A stretch of 64,000 bases of DNA from assembly GCA_030549495.1 (NCBI GenBank), contig JAUIRK010000123.1:124001-188000 (forward strand). Direction: 5' to 3'. This stretch comes from Nectonema munidae. Lineage: Eukaryota > Nematomorpha > Nectonematoida > Nectonematidae. Shown here piece after piece: positions 36,791 through 49,056 of the stretch. Numbering within the stretch: the first letter of the stretch is position 1; each line of letters begins with the position of its first letter. The position numbers and the translations under genes were made by a program. Under the pieces are notes generated by a model, which did no database searches, was not told the origin of the DNA, and saw nothing but the letters and a program-made list of their open reading frames with translations.

Positions 36791-38932
36791 AAAAATTGCT
36801 ATTAATAATGTAATAGTGGATGTACATTTTGTATATCTATACAGCCCACTTTTTGGCGTTTTGAAGTGTTTCTTGGACTTCAATGGAACTGCAAAATTAA
36901 CACCAGCCTTATTGAGCACTTTGACTAGATGTGCACTCCTTCAAACTGATTACTGAAAAAAACAAATCTCGACTTTGCAACGTATAAATGGTTAACAATA
37001 CTACCGGCACTGTCGTTAGACTCTAAGCACAGTTTAGGAAGCTTGCAAAGCTCATTCTAAGGCAAGATATAAGATGAGGCAGAGTTAGGGTTAGTGCTGC
37101 ACCATAAGAAAGTGTATACATTTATATACCATTCTTTAAAAATTGTCTTTTAAGAATTCAAAATTAAATAATTTTTTTGATAAAAAAAGATGGAGATTTA
37201 ATTTTTCGCGAATTTTTAACTCCTACAAAAAACTCAAAAAATTATTTTTTTTTCAAATTTATTTACCGTATTCTATTATAAGTAAGTATAATTTAATGAA
37301 TGTGCAAAAAATATGTAATTATTTATTTTACACGCTAAAATATCGTGAAAATACGAAAATCGTCCATATTGTTCAATGACTTGAAAAATTTTTTTAATAT
37401 TTTTTTAAAATAAGTAACAGCATGAAAAATGCAGGTAAAAGGATGCTCTTTAAGATAGGCATGGTTTAAAATAGTTAAAAAAATTTCTCGCATAAAGTTT
37501 TCTTTCAAAGTTTAAAATTTGTAAACTTTTACTTTCAAAAATTCAGAAAAATGTTTTAAAGTAAAAGAAATTTATTCTAAAATAAAAAAAGATAATTTTG
37601 AACTAAAAACACAATTTTCAATTTAAAAAAGATAATTTTGAACTAAAAATGGTATATATCTCAACTCTCAAGGGAGTTCCTCGGGTTGTGGGAATGGGAG
37701 GGGGGGGACTGATCTTTTCGCTTGTTCGCTATCAATGGCCCTGAATACTATCAACGACCATAAACTAGATATACTATTTCAAATGTAAGCAGATGTCCTA
37801 GTAGAAAAAGTTTTTAAGGTCTAGGGATCATAGACTCGATTCCGAATCATGAGCTGATGATTATCTTCTGCCAAGTTATGGAAGAAAATTATTCCATTGG
37901 ATGCGATGCGGGACAACTAAGAAAATAGTCTATCAATTTGCTAACTTTTAATTTGCAAGTTGTTCAGTAAAAATTGAGTTATGCCCTAAAGCATACTTGT
38001 CAAGTCCAAGAAATTGTTCAGCGTGACAATTCTCAAGGCCATTGTACTCCATAATATATTACAATCCCACCACTATAGGATGTAAAAAAATAAAATTTCT
38101 CTTTTTAAGTTCATCATAGAGATAGGTAATGTGAAAAAAGAAACAAAATTAATAAAAGAATATTTTTCCAAGTATTAAAAATAAAAAATATATATTCGTT
38201 ATTTTCTAGTTGATATAAATGAGGAACGGACTTTGAACAGGTCAACTGCTGACTGCCCGGCTTTCATGAGCGAATTTATTCTCAGAAACATTGAAACTTC
38301 ATTTTGAATCGTATGAACACGGATCAGTAGATGTTAAATGTTATAGGTTTCGAATATCAACACACTTTCCCAACTGAATCAATTTAATGCTTGCAACGCT
38401 TGGAAACAGCGCAATGAAAGTTGAAGCGAATATTCAATAAAGACTTTTGTATCGAGGTATTTGTTATGCCTTTTCCTCCTCTTCTTCTTGTGTGAGGAAA
38501 GGGAATTAGCATTTTTAATCAAGAAGCGTTTTATGCTTAAAAAGCGGTGAATGAAATAAATAACAAACGCAATCGCAAAATGCCAATAATGATCCTGGAA
38601 GTGTAAGCTGAAAACGTTTGAAATCCATTTTATTTTTTGCTTTGCTCTCACAAACAACTCTTCCATATTTCTCCTGGGACGCACTCTGTACTAGTGAGTT
38701 CTTGCTTTTTTAACTTTTGTCATTTCAAAAGACATTACTCTACTCTGAGAGAGGATGGAGAGAGGGAGATGAAGAGATTCTGGAAGTGGTGTCAACATTA
38801 AAGGCAGCAAATATGGACTAAGAACTCTTTGCCGGTGTTTGATCTACGAAGTGCGATAAATAAAATTTTCGAAATGCACTAAAAATGTCAAATCTCCATG
38901 AAATATTCATGCTTTACTTTTTACAGCTTTAA

Positions 38933-39052
38933 CCCATTTAAGGCCAAACAAAGCAGACGATATCTAAAAAAAACGCAGACGATTTATATTCAAAGTCATT
39001 GACAAAATTAATAAAAGAATATTTCACGGATTTTACATTGGCCGTAAATGGG
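38933..39052. mobile_element. 120-bp piggyBac-like MITE, copy 2
   Basis: It starts CCCATTTAAGGCCAAACA after TTAA (38929-38932) and ends TTGGCCGTAAATGGG. The right-hand TTAA has decayed to GAAA. It is inverted relative to copy 1 and shares the motifs GCAGACGATAT and CGCAGACGATTTATATTC. Confidence 0.82.
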
Positions 39053-39887
39053 GAAACTAAAAGTTTGACATTATACTGCAAAAAAATTTAATAGCTCGTG
39101 TGAAATCATACTAATGGATTTATGAATCAAGTTTTTTCTTATTATAAGAGAATAAAAAATTTTTGACTCATATCACCCTCACAAAACAAAATATTTGTCG
39201 TATATGTTATAAAACAGTTTAATCCCAAAGTATTAAGGCGCGTTGCTCTACTAGTAGATAATGGGTGGGTGGGTGAGCAAACTTTTACAGTGTATGATGC
39301 AGCGAATATTTTGTATTTTTTCTTTTTTTATAACGATCGCATTTTTGGCGCTATTATCATTCAATAACACTTTTGGGGGTAACAGGAAGAAAGAGTTTGT
39401 GAAAAGATCTTAGACCAAGATTTCCAAAATTCAGAAGATCCAGGCAGAATATTAAAGAAAGATTTTGTTACAGTCACACTTATGCATTTATATACTTTGT
39501 GTGTCGGACGGCATCATTTTAATTTACTTCACACAGAATTTGTGTTGTCATGAGAAGACATTTTTGTGATTGTGCAGTACTAAGCTCTCATACAGAGAGT
39601 ATGACTCTTTTCGAAGCACAATAAGGAACTATTTCAATTAAAAAGCGTGAAATGATGGTTAAATATATTGAAATATGGTTAGATGATATTAAAGGTCTCT
39701 CCTCTCATCCATAAGAACCACTAACATCATTTCTTGTTGATATGGAAGAAGCTCAAGCCTTTTTTTATTACTTGTCTAAGGAAGTATGCTATATTTCATG
39801 AATAAAAATGCGAGCAATTTTGGGTAAGGAAAAATCTTGGAATTTTAATCTTATCTGCTAGGAACCCTTCTTATTTTGCGAGATTAA

Positions 39888-39975
39888 CCCATTTAAGACC
39901 AAGCAAAGCAGACGATATTTAAAAAAAAACGCAGACGATTTATATTCAAAGTCATTGAAAAAAGCTATTCAAAAT
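39888..39975. mobile_element. piggyBac-like MITE, copy 3 (right end lost)
   Basis: It starts CCCATTTAAGACCAAGCAAA after TTAA (39884-39887) and matches copy 2 for about 90 bp through TATATTCAAAGTCATTGA. No inverted right end follows. Confidence 0.75.
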
Positions 39976-40234
39976 TTTTTATTAACTATACTATTCAAAA
40001 TTGTTCCCCAATTTGCACAATAGTTGACAAGTGCTCCATCAATCTCTAACTAAATGTGCCTATTTATTTGCATTGATACACGTATGACACAAAAACATAT
40101 AGACACACATACATAGGAATACCTCCATACGACATAGAGCTTAAATCTCAAAAGGGGAATTTCGCGACGGTAAAATGTTTACTGTTCATTAGAATTCCAA
40201 GAAGTGAAAGTTTAACAAATTTTCTTACTTTAAG

Positions 40235-40502
40235 ATATTTATTCATCTCGCTGCCCAAAACAACGCAAGTTCTGGCGCGTGATGAGAGCACTCAGTTTCC
40301 AAAGGAAGGCAGGACAAGGCATCGAATGAGTCAACGAGAGAAGCCGCCGGCATTTCCCAAGATTAAGAAGGACAGCATCGTGACTTCTTCGCTGAGCTCT
40401 AGTCCGGAAAAGATGCTGAAAAAAGACATGGCTTTGGAGATGGCGAAGGAAAGCATTCGCTACATCGGAGAATACATTCGATATCAGGATCGCGTTAAAC
40501 AA
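40235..40502 (+). CDS. nAChR exon: M3-M4 intracellular loop and MA helix
   Basis: The acceptor TTTCTTACTTTAAG completes the Lys codon of the preceding exon and continues YLFISLPKTTQ, matching the usual PRYLF-x-RP start of the loop. The middle is basic and Ser-rich (SSLSSSPEKMLKK) with no recognisable domain, as is normal for this variable region. The end, MALEMAKESIRYIGEYIRY, is the conserved amphipathic MA helix before M4. The exon ends in phase 0 after GTTAAACAA at a weak donor, GTGCAT. The downstream exon resumes exactly as in the family (IKEEWKY), which supports this donor. Confidence 0.9.
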
Positions 40503-41139
40503 GTGCATGCGTTTCGTTTTTCTCTCTTGTCGGCCTTGTTTTTTTTTGGAAAATAATTCTTGACAAAAATAGTGCTAGTGTTTTAGCAGGAGAGCTGACT
40601 CAATCAATCAACCAACAAACGATATAACTAATTAATTAACTAATTGACCAGTTTACCTTTCTAGTTACTTATCTCTTAGGGATTTAAAAAGGAAGCAGAC
40701 GATTAGTCTTGAAAAGTCTTGTCCTGAGAAAGTTATTGCTTTTTGAAGTATCAATCGTTTCCTTATATTTTTCAGTGAGTTTTTGTATACCTCGAAGTGA
40801 CGCTTTTCTTCTATGGAACAAAGATGTCCCATGAAAATATTAATTAAAAATTAATTAATTAATTAATTAGCATATTCTTTATTTAATTAACTTGTCTGGC
40901 TAATTTATTTGAAACGGAGGCATTATCTAAATACCTTTAAAATTTTATATCTCGCCTCCCAATTTTTTGTTTGTTTAAGTACTAACAATTTTAAGTGCTT
41001 CCTCCTCCCCCAACAAATTTGCAGAAGAGTTGATTTCTGAAAATCATAAGATGGGAGAAACCCAAAAATACAAAATATATTTTTAATGAATATTTATTAT
41101 CACTACGAATTTATAAAAAATGATTGTGTTTTACTTTAG

Positions 41140-41310
41140 ATAAAGGAAGAATGGAAATATATAGCTTTGGTGTTGGACAGATTATTTTTATGGATATTTT
41201 CCGCCATTAGCTTATTAGGCACACTGGCGATCCTTTTGAATGCGCCAACATACTTAGATAGCCAATTAACCATCGGCAAAAAGACGGTTTACAAGTCTTA
41301 CGAAATTTGA
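41140..41310 (+). CDS. nAChR terminal exon: M4 and C-terminal tail
   Basis: The acceptor is GTTTTACTTTAG. The exon encodes 56 residues: IKEEWKYIALVLDRLFLW begins the M4 segment, which ends near GTLAILL, followed by the extracellular tail NAPTYLDSQLTIGKKTVYK and SYEI, then TGA. EEWKY-x-A-x-V-x-DR-x-FLW is the standard M4 entry of nAChR subunits. The tail is somewhat long for the family and has no Cys. Confidence 0.93.
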   Translation: MKEEWKYIALVLDRLFLWIFSAISLLGTLAILLNAPTYLDSQLTIGKKTVYKSYEI

Positions 41311-41312
41311 AT

Positions 41313-41318
41313 AATAAA
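41313..41318 (+). terminator. Polyadenylation signal of the nAChR gene
   Basis: An AATAAA hexamer begins two bases after the receptor stop codon, and a second lies at 41404-41409. The second is at a more usual distance from a stop. In DNA this AT-rich the hexamer is common by chance, so its position after the terminal exon is the main support. Confidence 0.5.
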
Positions 41319-42169
41319 ACACTTTCATTTTCTCTTTCTGCCTTCATCCGCAACATCATGTGTGCGTTTGGCAATTGACTTCAACCATGTCACTTTATTT
41401 TTGAATAAATATTTAAAAATGGTTTTATAAACTATCACCTGATTGTATTCCTGTCATATTTGCACTTTATTTTCATACAACATCATTAGCAAACGCGAAA
41501 GATAGTAACAACAGATTTAACGTTTCTAAATTTCAAGGTCAACACGCCATTTTTTCTCTACGATCGCAAAATCACGGATAAAAACTGGGAAACAGTTTAA
41601 AAAATACAAGATTGTTATCAGCACTCCTAACATAAACAAATAAAAATTTTGAAAATATTAAGAAGAAGAAAAGAAATTTTTCGATAACAAATTTTGCGTT
41701 AATTTGAGTGAAAGAAAAATCATAAAAAACGCATTTTTATTTATCCTATTCATTTATAATGAGCAATGTTGAAATAACAATTTATGTATGCGTTATTGTC
41801 AAAGAAGTGGTCTGAGAAAAGAGTGACAAAAAACGGAAATTAACAGGCGTTCCAAAACAAAGAAATAACAAATCACTTACTACTTCTTTGATTACTGTAC
41901 CTCCTTTGATTGATTGATTATTTCTTCAGAAGTGACCTAATTTTGTGACTCCTTTTAACCCTCGCATGGTTAAATAAGGCTGCTACGGCCCTTGACTAAT
42001 AATGAAACGTTAAATGAGTCCCATATCCACTGTTTACTTCAGCTTAGGGACTCTGAAAACTTCATTCAGATGGTTTATCATAGTTTTTTGGAAAAATTGG
42101 GACAAATCGTTTGAAATATTATTTTTAAATACGCGTGCTTTTTACATAGTGAAACTTACCTATTTCGAA

Positions 42170-43298
42170 TTATGGAAAACAGCTTAGGCAAACTTTCTTT
42201 GCGTGCTTGTTGAAGACATTTTGATGACACTTGTCGCATGTTTGGAAAATTCTACTTTTACAGTTGTAAGAAAAACAAGTCTTTCTTTTTGGACTTTCTG
42301 AGGAAGAATCACTTTGTTCTTTTACAAAACCATAGGATTGTAGTATCAGTCTTACTTCTTGAGGTATTTGATTGCTCTGTACTCTAATTTTCATTGATGT
42401 TTCCGCAAGACTGAATGCTAATCTGCGCAAAACTTGTTTTCTGCCGCCTTCTTTCGAATTATATTCATCAGGACAATTCGCTCTCATAATAATATAAGTG
42501 TTGAGTCCAGCCATATCCTGATAATTTGAAAATATTGTTATTGGCCATCTGGAGTTTGTTCGATATGTGGAATACATGTTCACCATTTGATTCGCTTTAT
42601 CGACCCCACACTTATACTTGTTGTATGTAAGCATAGATTCCGGTACACTCTACACACAAAGAAACACACTTACTAATAACAGACAACTCAAAAACTCTAT
42701 CACCATTTTACAGGCAGGCAAACTATGAAAGACAAATATGCATACCAAAAAAAAGAATTACTTGTAGAAAACTTTGAAAAAATGATCGTTTAGGAGACGT
42801 AATGCCTTTATTCTATCAGAAGAAGTATCTCTTACTAATGGATCATCGAATCGAATAAATCGAGTACAATACTTTATTTCATCTTTGGAAAAAGTGCTTT
42901 TGACAAATGGAGATCCTATAAGGGGTTTATAGATATCATCATATGGTATTATTTGATCTTTTGAAAGACCAAGCCAGTACAATGAAGCAAAATATCCAAG
43001 AAGTACATCAATAGTAAAACTTGAAGAAAATTTGCTGATTTGGATCCATAAATTGCTCCTTATACTTCATAAAATTCTGCGTCTTTGTGAAAATTTCAGT
43101 TAGAAGTTCCGTAGTGAAAAAAAGGCTCCAAATTTTTTCTGGAGATGATAGTCTTTTAGATTGATTTTTGGAACCCGGAGGTACTCTCGAAACATTGCGT
43201 AAATTTATGCTTCGCCTTCTACCTCCACTTGATGTAGGGAGACTTTCCTTAGTGAAATATATGACGCCACTCTTCGAGATCAAGTCTTCAGAAGTCAT
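42170..43298 (-). pseudogene. piggyBac transposase remnants
   Basis: Three blocks lie in order on the minus strand. 43298-43008 has PGSKNQSKRLSSPEKIW and LFFTTELLTEIFTKTQNF. 42982-42758 has MYWLGLSKDQIIPYDDIYKP and IKYCTRFIRFDDP. 42634-42170 has LTYNKYKCGVDKANQMVNMY and SRWPITIFSNYQDMAGLN, ending in a Cys-rich tail (CFSYNCKSR...CDKCHQ...CLSC). A frameshift separates the first two. Between the second and third the central catalytic part with the key Asp residues is absent, replaced by ~120 nt that begins GTAATT and ends TGTGTAG, which looks like an intron. The protein cannot be active. Confidence 0.85.
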
Positions 43299-43510
43299 GA
43301 GGTATCAAAACTTGGTGCAGGAAGAATTGGATGAATCTTGTGATTAGAAAACAAAAACAATTGGCTGGTGGAATCGTAATTTTTCGCGGCTCGTAGTTGA
43401 ATGTCAAGTAAGTAAGAGATACCGATGCACTTTTAGAGAAATCAAATCAAAAAATTGAAATTGTTGAGGCTTTCAAGGTTAGACGAGTATAGACGAATGA
43501 AAAAATTAGG

Positions 43511-43655
43511 TTTATTTGACGCAAGCGACGTAAATATAAACATATAAGTTATACGACACTGGTGAGGTGGATGAAAACACATAAGTTTATTCGGCACCAG
43601 TAACGTAAATGTAAATACATTATTTTATTCGGAACTCGTGGTGTAAACACGTGCC
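43511..43655. repeat. About 37-bp degenerate tandem repeat inside the piggyBac
   Basis: Four imperfect units begin near 43511, 43549, 43586 and 43623. The clearest is TTTATTCGGCACCAGTAACG followed by TAAATGTAAATACAT. They lie upstream of the transposase start. Confidence 0.6.
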
Positions 43656-44594
43656 AGCATGCAAGCACGTATACACACACAACACAGTTTTCTCATTGTA
43701 TTTGAAATCAATGAAAAAAGTTTTTACAGAAGGGATGAATATGAGAAAAGAAATCACCGCTAAAACAATCTGTTTGGAGCTTTCAAGGTTATGAATCTTA
43801 TTTATTATTCTTCATTTGAAGTGAACCTTATCTACGACACGTATTTGTCGTTATTATACTTTGCATCTTTTTTGAACTTGTCTGTTATTTTTCAAAAGGT
43901 TTGTTTTGTGGATGATCGGAAGTGAACACAATGTTCTAAACTCTTTACCTTACTAATTACTTTAGGTAATTACAAAGATGTTATATGACCTAACATTTTA
44001 TTACTGATGTTTTCCAAATTGAGAAGTATAAGTGAAAGAATTAAAATTTATTGAGAATTGAAAACATCAAAAGTTAGATGGCGTTAAGAAAACAAGAAAG
44101 TCTAACATCACTATTTCTTGGCTTTTTCACTATGAAAGCTTATGGAAAACATTTAAAAAGCCATTGTGTACTTTAGTGTAAATTTTTTATATTTTTTTTC
44201 AAGAAAATTGAAAATGGGCCTCCGCGGCCCTCTTTGACCATGTAAGGTAACAAAATATTCCAACCATGCTAGGGTTAGGACTTTCATGTCATCGAGGGAC
44301 AGGTACTTTACTCAATGATATATTTGACGTATCCCATTTCGAGTTAAGTGTAGCTTTCAGTATACTTATTTTAAAGATAAAGTTGAAAAAGAAATGAAAT
44401 CAAGATTTTTATCAAAACTCATGAATGCAAAACAACTTTTTTTTATTTCAAATTCTTAAAATAATCTCTGAATAAAAGACAAAAAAAATATGCTTTTGTC
44501 GCTAAGAAGTCTTGATCTCAATTTTGTTAAAAATAAGTCAAGCTGTTGAAATAACTTTTTCGTAATATACTCCAAGTTTTCGTTACTTGGCCGC

Positions 44595-44690
44595 TACGCA
44601 AACTCTTTGACATAATTGGATATGAATTTATGAATAATTTTTTAGTTTTCACCAATCAAATTTCGTGACGCGAATCCACACACAACTATC
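44595..44690. repeat. Interspersed repeat family D, copy 3 (inverted)
   Basis: Read on the minus strand it gives CGTCACGAAATTTGATTGGT, then ATATCCAATTATGTCAAAGA and GTTTGCGTAGC, matching family D. Confidence 0.55.
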
Positions 44691-47600
44691 TACAATGTAT
44701 TATTTTTCGCATGTTTTCTTTAATTTATAATTTAATTTAGTACTTTCAAATAAGTTTTATATTTATTTCATAGTTTTTAAATCCATTGCTATTTAGTATA
44801 GCATGACATGTGATTTTTAGTTGGATGATATTCTTTATGATATCCAAAAAAATAACATTCATTACGATAATTCTGTTTCGCTTTACTGATTTCTGTATTT
44901 TCCCAGCAATTCATGCACATGAATGTGTGTATGCCTAAGTTCTTCGGTCAGAAATTTAGGAATTCTAGTAGGGGAGCCTAAAAATTCAGAAAAGTGTTAT
45001 TTTGAAATTCGATTTTGAAAAAAATTTCTTACGTTTCCAATTCACATTCTGTTGTTCAATATAAGATTTGAGCTTACCATTGTTAACTATTTTTCATCAA
45101 ACTACATAAAAGCGGTGAAGCCTTCCTTCCAGGAGGTAAAAATGACATCTTTATTTTCATCTATAGTAACAGAACATTTCTATTTTTCTGTTAATTTTAT
45201 CAGCATTAATAGATCTATTTGAACATTCTCACTACTTCAGTTCCAATTTTAAAATAGTCAAAGATATTTTGATGTTTTGATTCAACTCTTCCTATTGGTT
45301 AATTTACAAACCGCAAAATTTAGGATTTTTTTAATCACTAAATATAAAAGTGGTAATTTTACAGATTTAGAAGCCAACCAGAAATAGTGAAACTTAGTTT
45401 TACCATTTTTATAGCAATACTACTATCAAATGTGTAAATTGAGAGCTTGAGAAGAGAAGCAAAATATATCTAAGATTTCTTAATCAAAACCCAATAAAAA
45501 AATTAACCAATAAGAAAGCGTTATTATATAAAGCTTTTAAAAGCATACATGATATAGAAAGTATAACAATTTTTTTAGCAAAAAGGTGCTATAATGTTTT
45601 GATATATTGGCAATTGGTTTTTTACAGGGTTGTTTTGAACAAACTTTGCAATTCAATCTCGCGACAACATTTGAGTATCCATCAAGAAACTTGATAACGT
45701 CTTGATTAACTTCTTGCCATTAATAAAAATACCATGAAGAACGGTTCTGGCATGGAATCATATGCACACAATTATAACTTTTACAAAAAGAACATGTCCA
45801 ATCTTTACACAATTTTGTCATAATAGATATAAATTTAGTTTATATCAAGGATATTCAAAGGAAGCGGAAAAATCAAGTTAGGTAGACTTTTAAAAAAGAC
45901 AATCGAGGAAAAAATAGTTATAAAATTGAATTAGTATGAATTCTTTGAAAAACTATATCTAATTATAGAGAGAAAGGAAAAGACTGCCATTTTAAAAATT
46001 GGGATTAATGATAACTTAAGATTTTTCATTTGCAAAGGAAGAATTTATTATTTATAGTCAAAATCTTTTTTAAAACCCATAATATAAGATCATTTCACCA
46101 CTTCCTAGTTCATAGATCTTCGATTTAGTCAAAACACATCTTTCTTGAAATTATGTAGATCTTCATAAGACGACTACGCTGACCATTTAAAAGCTTTAGT
46201 TATGTTTGTGTATCGAATTAAACATTAACTTTATAATAATTTATTTGTGAATAAATGAGGAATTAATTAACTTGTGGAATTTGAAAATTTAAAATTTTTT
46301 TTATGCCGAAACCTTTTTTGATCATAAAATTGATTGAGAATCTTATATTTCATTTTACAATTTGATTGACTTTTGAATGAAAGAAAATAGTACACACAAT
46401 ACAAGTTATCATCCATCACAAAAAACTTTCTATTTTGTAGAGATGTTGAAAATATAAATAATGTCCTTTAATAAACTTTACTTTTGAATTTGATTCACCT
46501 AAACCAAAATTGCATTGCACTATATTGAAAAAAATAAAAAATTTTAATAATTTAAACTTATAATAAAATTTGAAAATGTTTCATTTTAAGTTTTTTTAAT
46601 ATTTTTTTATAATAAAGAACAAAGTAAAATTTTTGGGGTGAAATTAAGTTTTCATCAAATCTGGCTTCATCAAAAAACACTTGCAGATTCATTCATAATT
46701 AAATTCAAATTGATTAAAATGATTCCTAATATTATTTAATTTGTTTTTTTTATTTTATTGACCAGTTCAGATGATGGGATCTTATTTTCTTATTTTTGCA
46801 AAAAAACATTATTGTGCTGAAAATGACTCGAAAGTTTGTTATCTTTTGCCTTTGTACACCAGATGATAGAACCCAAATGATTGGCTGACTTTTATCATCC
46901 TGGTGATATTCTTCGCCTATTCAACAAATGATGATGAACGAAGCCTCCTCCAACATGCTCGCTCACAAATATTTGACCAATCACTTTTCTTTACGAAGTG
47001 TCAAGTTATTATGCGCATAGCTATAATGTTTCTCAACAACTATTTTTCCACTATGAGAATAATGCGATAAATATTTGATTGCGCTTCAAATTCTCCAGGA
47101 CTAATTAATTTGCCAAGTGTCCATTAAAACGAAGTATTCGTTAAAAACGTTTCTTTTACGCATAAAGACAACGCACATATTTTTAAAGGAGAGTTTGAAT
47201 GTCATTTTTCCCTAGTTTTTGCGTTAAGAAGTTGTTTAACTCTAATTTTTACATATAAAGTATACAAAAATAAATGTAACATATAAATAATTAAAAATTT
47301 ATTGAAATAACGACTTTTTTTTTGAAAGAATCAGCCATAGAGACGGTATATATTAATTTAAGTTAAGAATTGTTTGTGACGTTTCGCACCCATCCCTACG
47401 GATATTGTGAACCCATTCAAAATGTAAGTATTGAATTTGGTCTACCAGGACGTTGTTTTACACTTAAAACTTAAGAACGGCCCTTGTACTGCATAACTTT
47501 ACCTTGATATATATATAAAATTTTACAAGAATATATGTTTCAAAATATGGATACAGCTTAGTGATCACTTGACCACGAGAAAAAGGAGTTCTTGAAATAC

Positions 47601-48159
47601 CATCTCTTTAATTGCATTTTTGTTAGTACTGTTAGGATGAATTATTGGAACTTATAAGTCAGTCAAAATATATTTAGGACAATTTAAATAAAAGAAAGTA
47701 CTTGATATCAAGGTTATAATTTTCTGCTTTATTTTAATTTAAACACAAAGACACAAAAATAGAGAAAATAATTGTTTAACATGATAAAAAAATATTTGGG
47801 CCAAAGTCACGATGAAATGAAGTATTAAAAATTTAATCAAAACTACGAACAAATTTGATAGTGAAACTTTGGAAATTTCATTTTAAAAAGATCTACTACC
47901 AAGTTTCTCAGAGTTGGCTAAAATGAACTCTCATAAGCGTTGAAGTACGCAGTTGATAAATCTTCTAATTTTATATTCCAGATGTGCAAACTTTGATTTC
48001 ATATATAAAAATTGATTTTCCAGAATATATTTGAGTTGAGAGCCATCTTGTAGCACACATGTAGGAAACCTACATTTTGTAGGAAAAATGTTAAATGATA
48101 AAAGTATCTAAAAGTCCGTAGGGAAAGAGGAGGAAGAAAGTAGAGTTAATGATTATAAT
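44691..48159. other. Intergenic, no gene recognised
   Basis: Strongly AT-rich, with repeat family A copy 2 as the only recognisable item. It includes the 3' flank of the seven-helix gene; no clear AATAAA was seen just past its stop on the minus strand. Confidence 0.5.
47363..47569. repeat. Interspersed repeat family A, copy 2
   Basis: It matches 2558-2753, with the blocks GTTTGTGACGTTTCGCACCC, ACGGCCCTTGTACTGCATAA and TTTTACAAGAATATATG, and ends near ACAGCTTAGTGATC. Confidence 0.75.
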
Positions 48160-49056
48160 CTATTTAGGATACTTGCAAACGTTTTTTGCGATCTTAGCAA
48201 GCACATTCTTGTAGGAAGAATGGCACAGCAAGATGATAAAGCCGATGCAAGCGCAACTTATGAAATAGAGCGTCTCCAGAACAGAAAGCAGTTCTTTGGG
48301 AAGATGAGTTCCGTTGTAGACGCACATGTAAACCACGATAAACGAAAAATGGGAGAAAAATAGGGGAATGGATAAGTAATAGATGATGTTGATCTTTTCC
48401 TGGAATGAAATTCTCTTGATGTCGCGTTTGCAGCGCCATGCTCCACTTTTCGACACGGTGGTGCTGCGCTTTGGCGTCACAGACCTTCGTTTATTCACTC
48501 TTTTGGTTTGGACGACCAGCGTGCTGTACACGGCGCAGAGCATGAGGAAGAGGAGGCCTCTGTAGAGTGCAAGCTTCTTGTTCGCCATGTACAGATTGAC
48601 ACAATTTCCTTTGCGCCAAAGGGCGAAGAGTGTGGCATCGAAGAAGAGGGGCAGCGCCCACAGAAAGCTGGAGAGAAGAACTGCTAAAGAAAAGATGCTC
48701 ACAGAAACCTTCTTTGTCAACAGCCGCTTCTTGAAGTGGGGCTTGTTCTTCAGGCAGAGTTGAAAGCCCAGAATGCAGCTAAAGATGAGTACATAGCACA
48801 GATTGAATATCTGACCGAAGTACTTGCTAAGAAAGCACAGCGTAAAGGAAAACTCCATGCCCAACAGGATCCATGTGTAGCGTAATAAGTAGAAGAACTG
48901 TGAAGTGAACATGAGAGAGAAGAGGAGGGTTATTAATAGCGTAAACCCTGTTCTGAACTTCTGATAAAATGGGTACAAACTTATAACAATTCCTGTTACA
49001 AAGAATGAAATTATTATCAAAAAGATGTTTAACTTCTTTATGTCATGAAACATCAT
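48160..49056 (-). CDS. Orphan seven-transmembrane protein, degenerate class A GPCR-like, single exon
   Basis: A 298-codon uninterrupted frame begins MMFHDIKKLN after CAAAA and lies in a patch richer in GC than its surroundings. Seven hydrophobic segments lie near residues 10-30, 37-60, 72-100, 117-142, 163-182, 222-246 and 254-278, followed by a basic amphipathic stretch like helix 8. Several class A features fit: a Cys (residue 74) at the top of helix 3, WALP in helix 4 like the W4.50 region, and a Cys (152) in the second extracellular loop able to pair with Cys74. The DRY position, 25 residues after Cys74, reads FQL. The NPxxY position reads GFIIL, and helix 6 lacks CWxP. The basic third intracellular loop (about 183-217) is Ser/Thr/Lys/Arg-rich. 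I cannot assign a ligand. A non-GPCR seven-helix protein remains possible. Confidence 0.7.
   Translation of the reverse strand: MMFHDIKKLNIFLIIISFFVTGIVISLYPFYQKFRTGFTLLITLLFSLMFTSQFFYLLRYTWILLGMEFSFTLCFLSKYFGQIFNLCYVLIFSCILGFQLCLKNKPHFKKRLLTKKVSVSIFSLAVLLSSFLWALPLFFDATLFALWRKGNCVNLYMANKKLALYRGLLFLMLCAVYSTLVVQTKRVNKRRSVTPKRSTTVSKSGAWRCKRDIKRISFQEKINIIYYLSIPLFFSHFSFIVVYMCVYNGTHLPKELLSVLETLYFISCACIGFIILLCHSSYKNVLAKIAKNVCKYPK

Larger units (their letters stand above)
41959..44274 (-). mobile_element. piggyBac transposon, internally deleted
   Basis: The ends are CCCTCGCATGGTT (left) and, read inward from the right, CCCTAGCATGGTT. TTAA precedes the left end (41955-41958) and TTAG follows the right (44275-44278), consistent with a piggyBac TTAA duplication with one mutation. 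GGCC-rich subterminal blocks occur at both ends. It begins about 650 bp past the receptor stop codon. Confidence 0.88.

Noticed and set aside
38379-38684. Minus-strand 101-codon frame inside a receptor intron
   Set aside because: No recognisable domain, no supporting signals, and composition like the surrounding intron.
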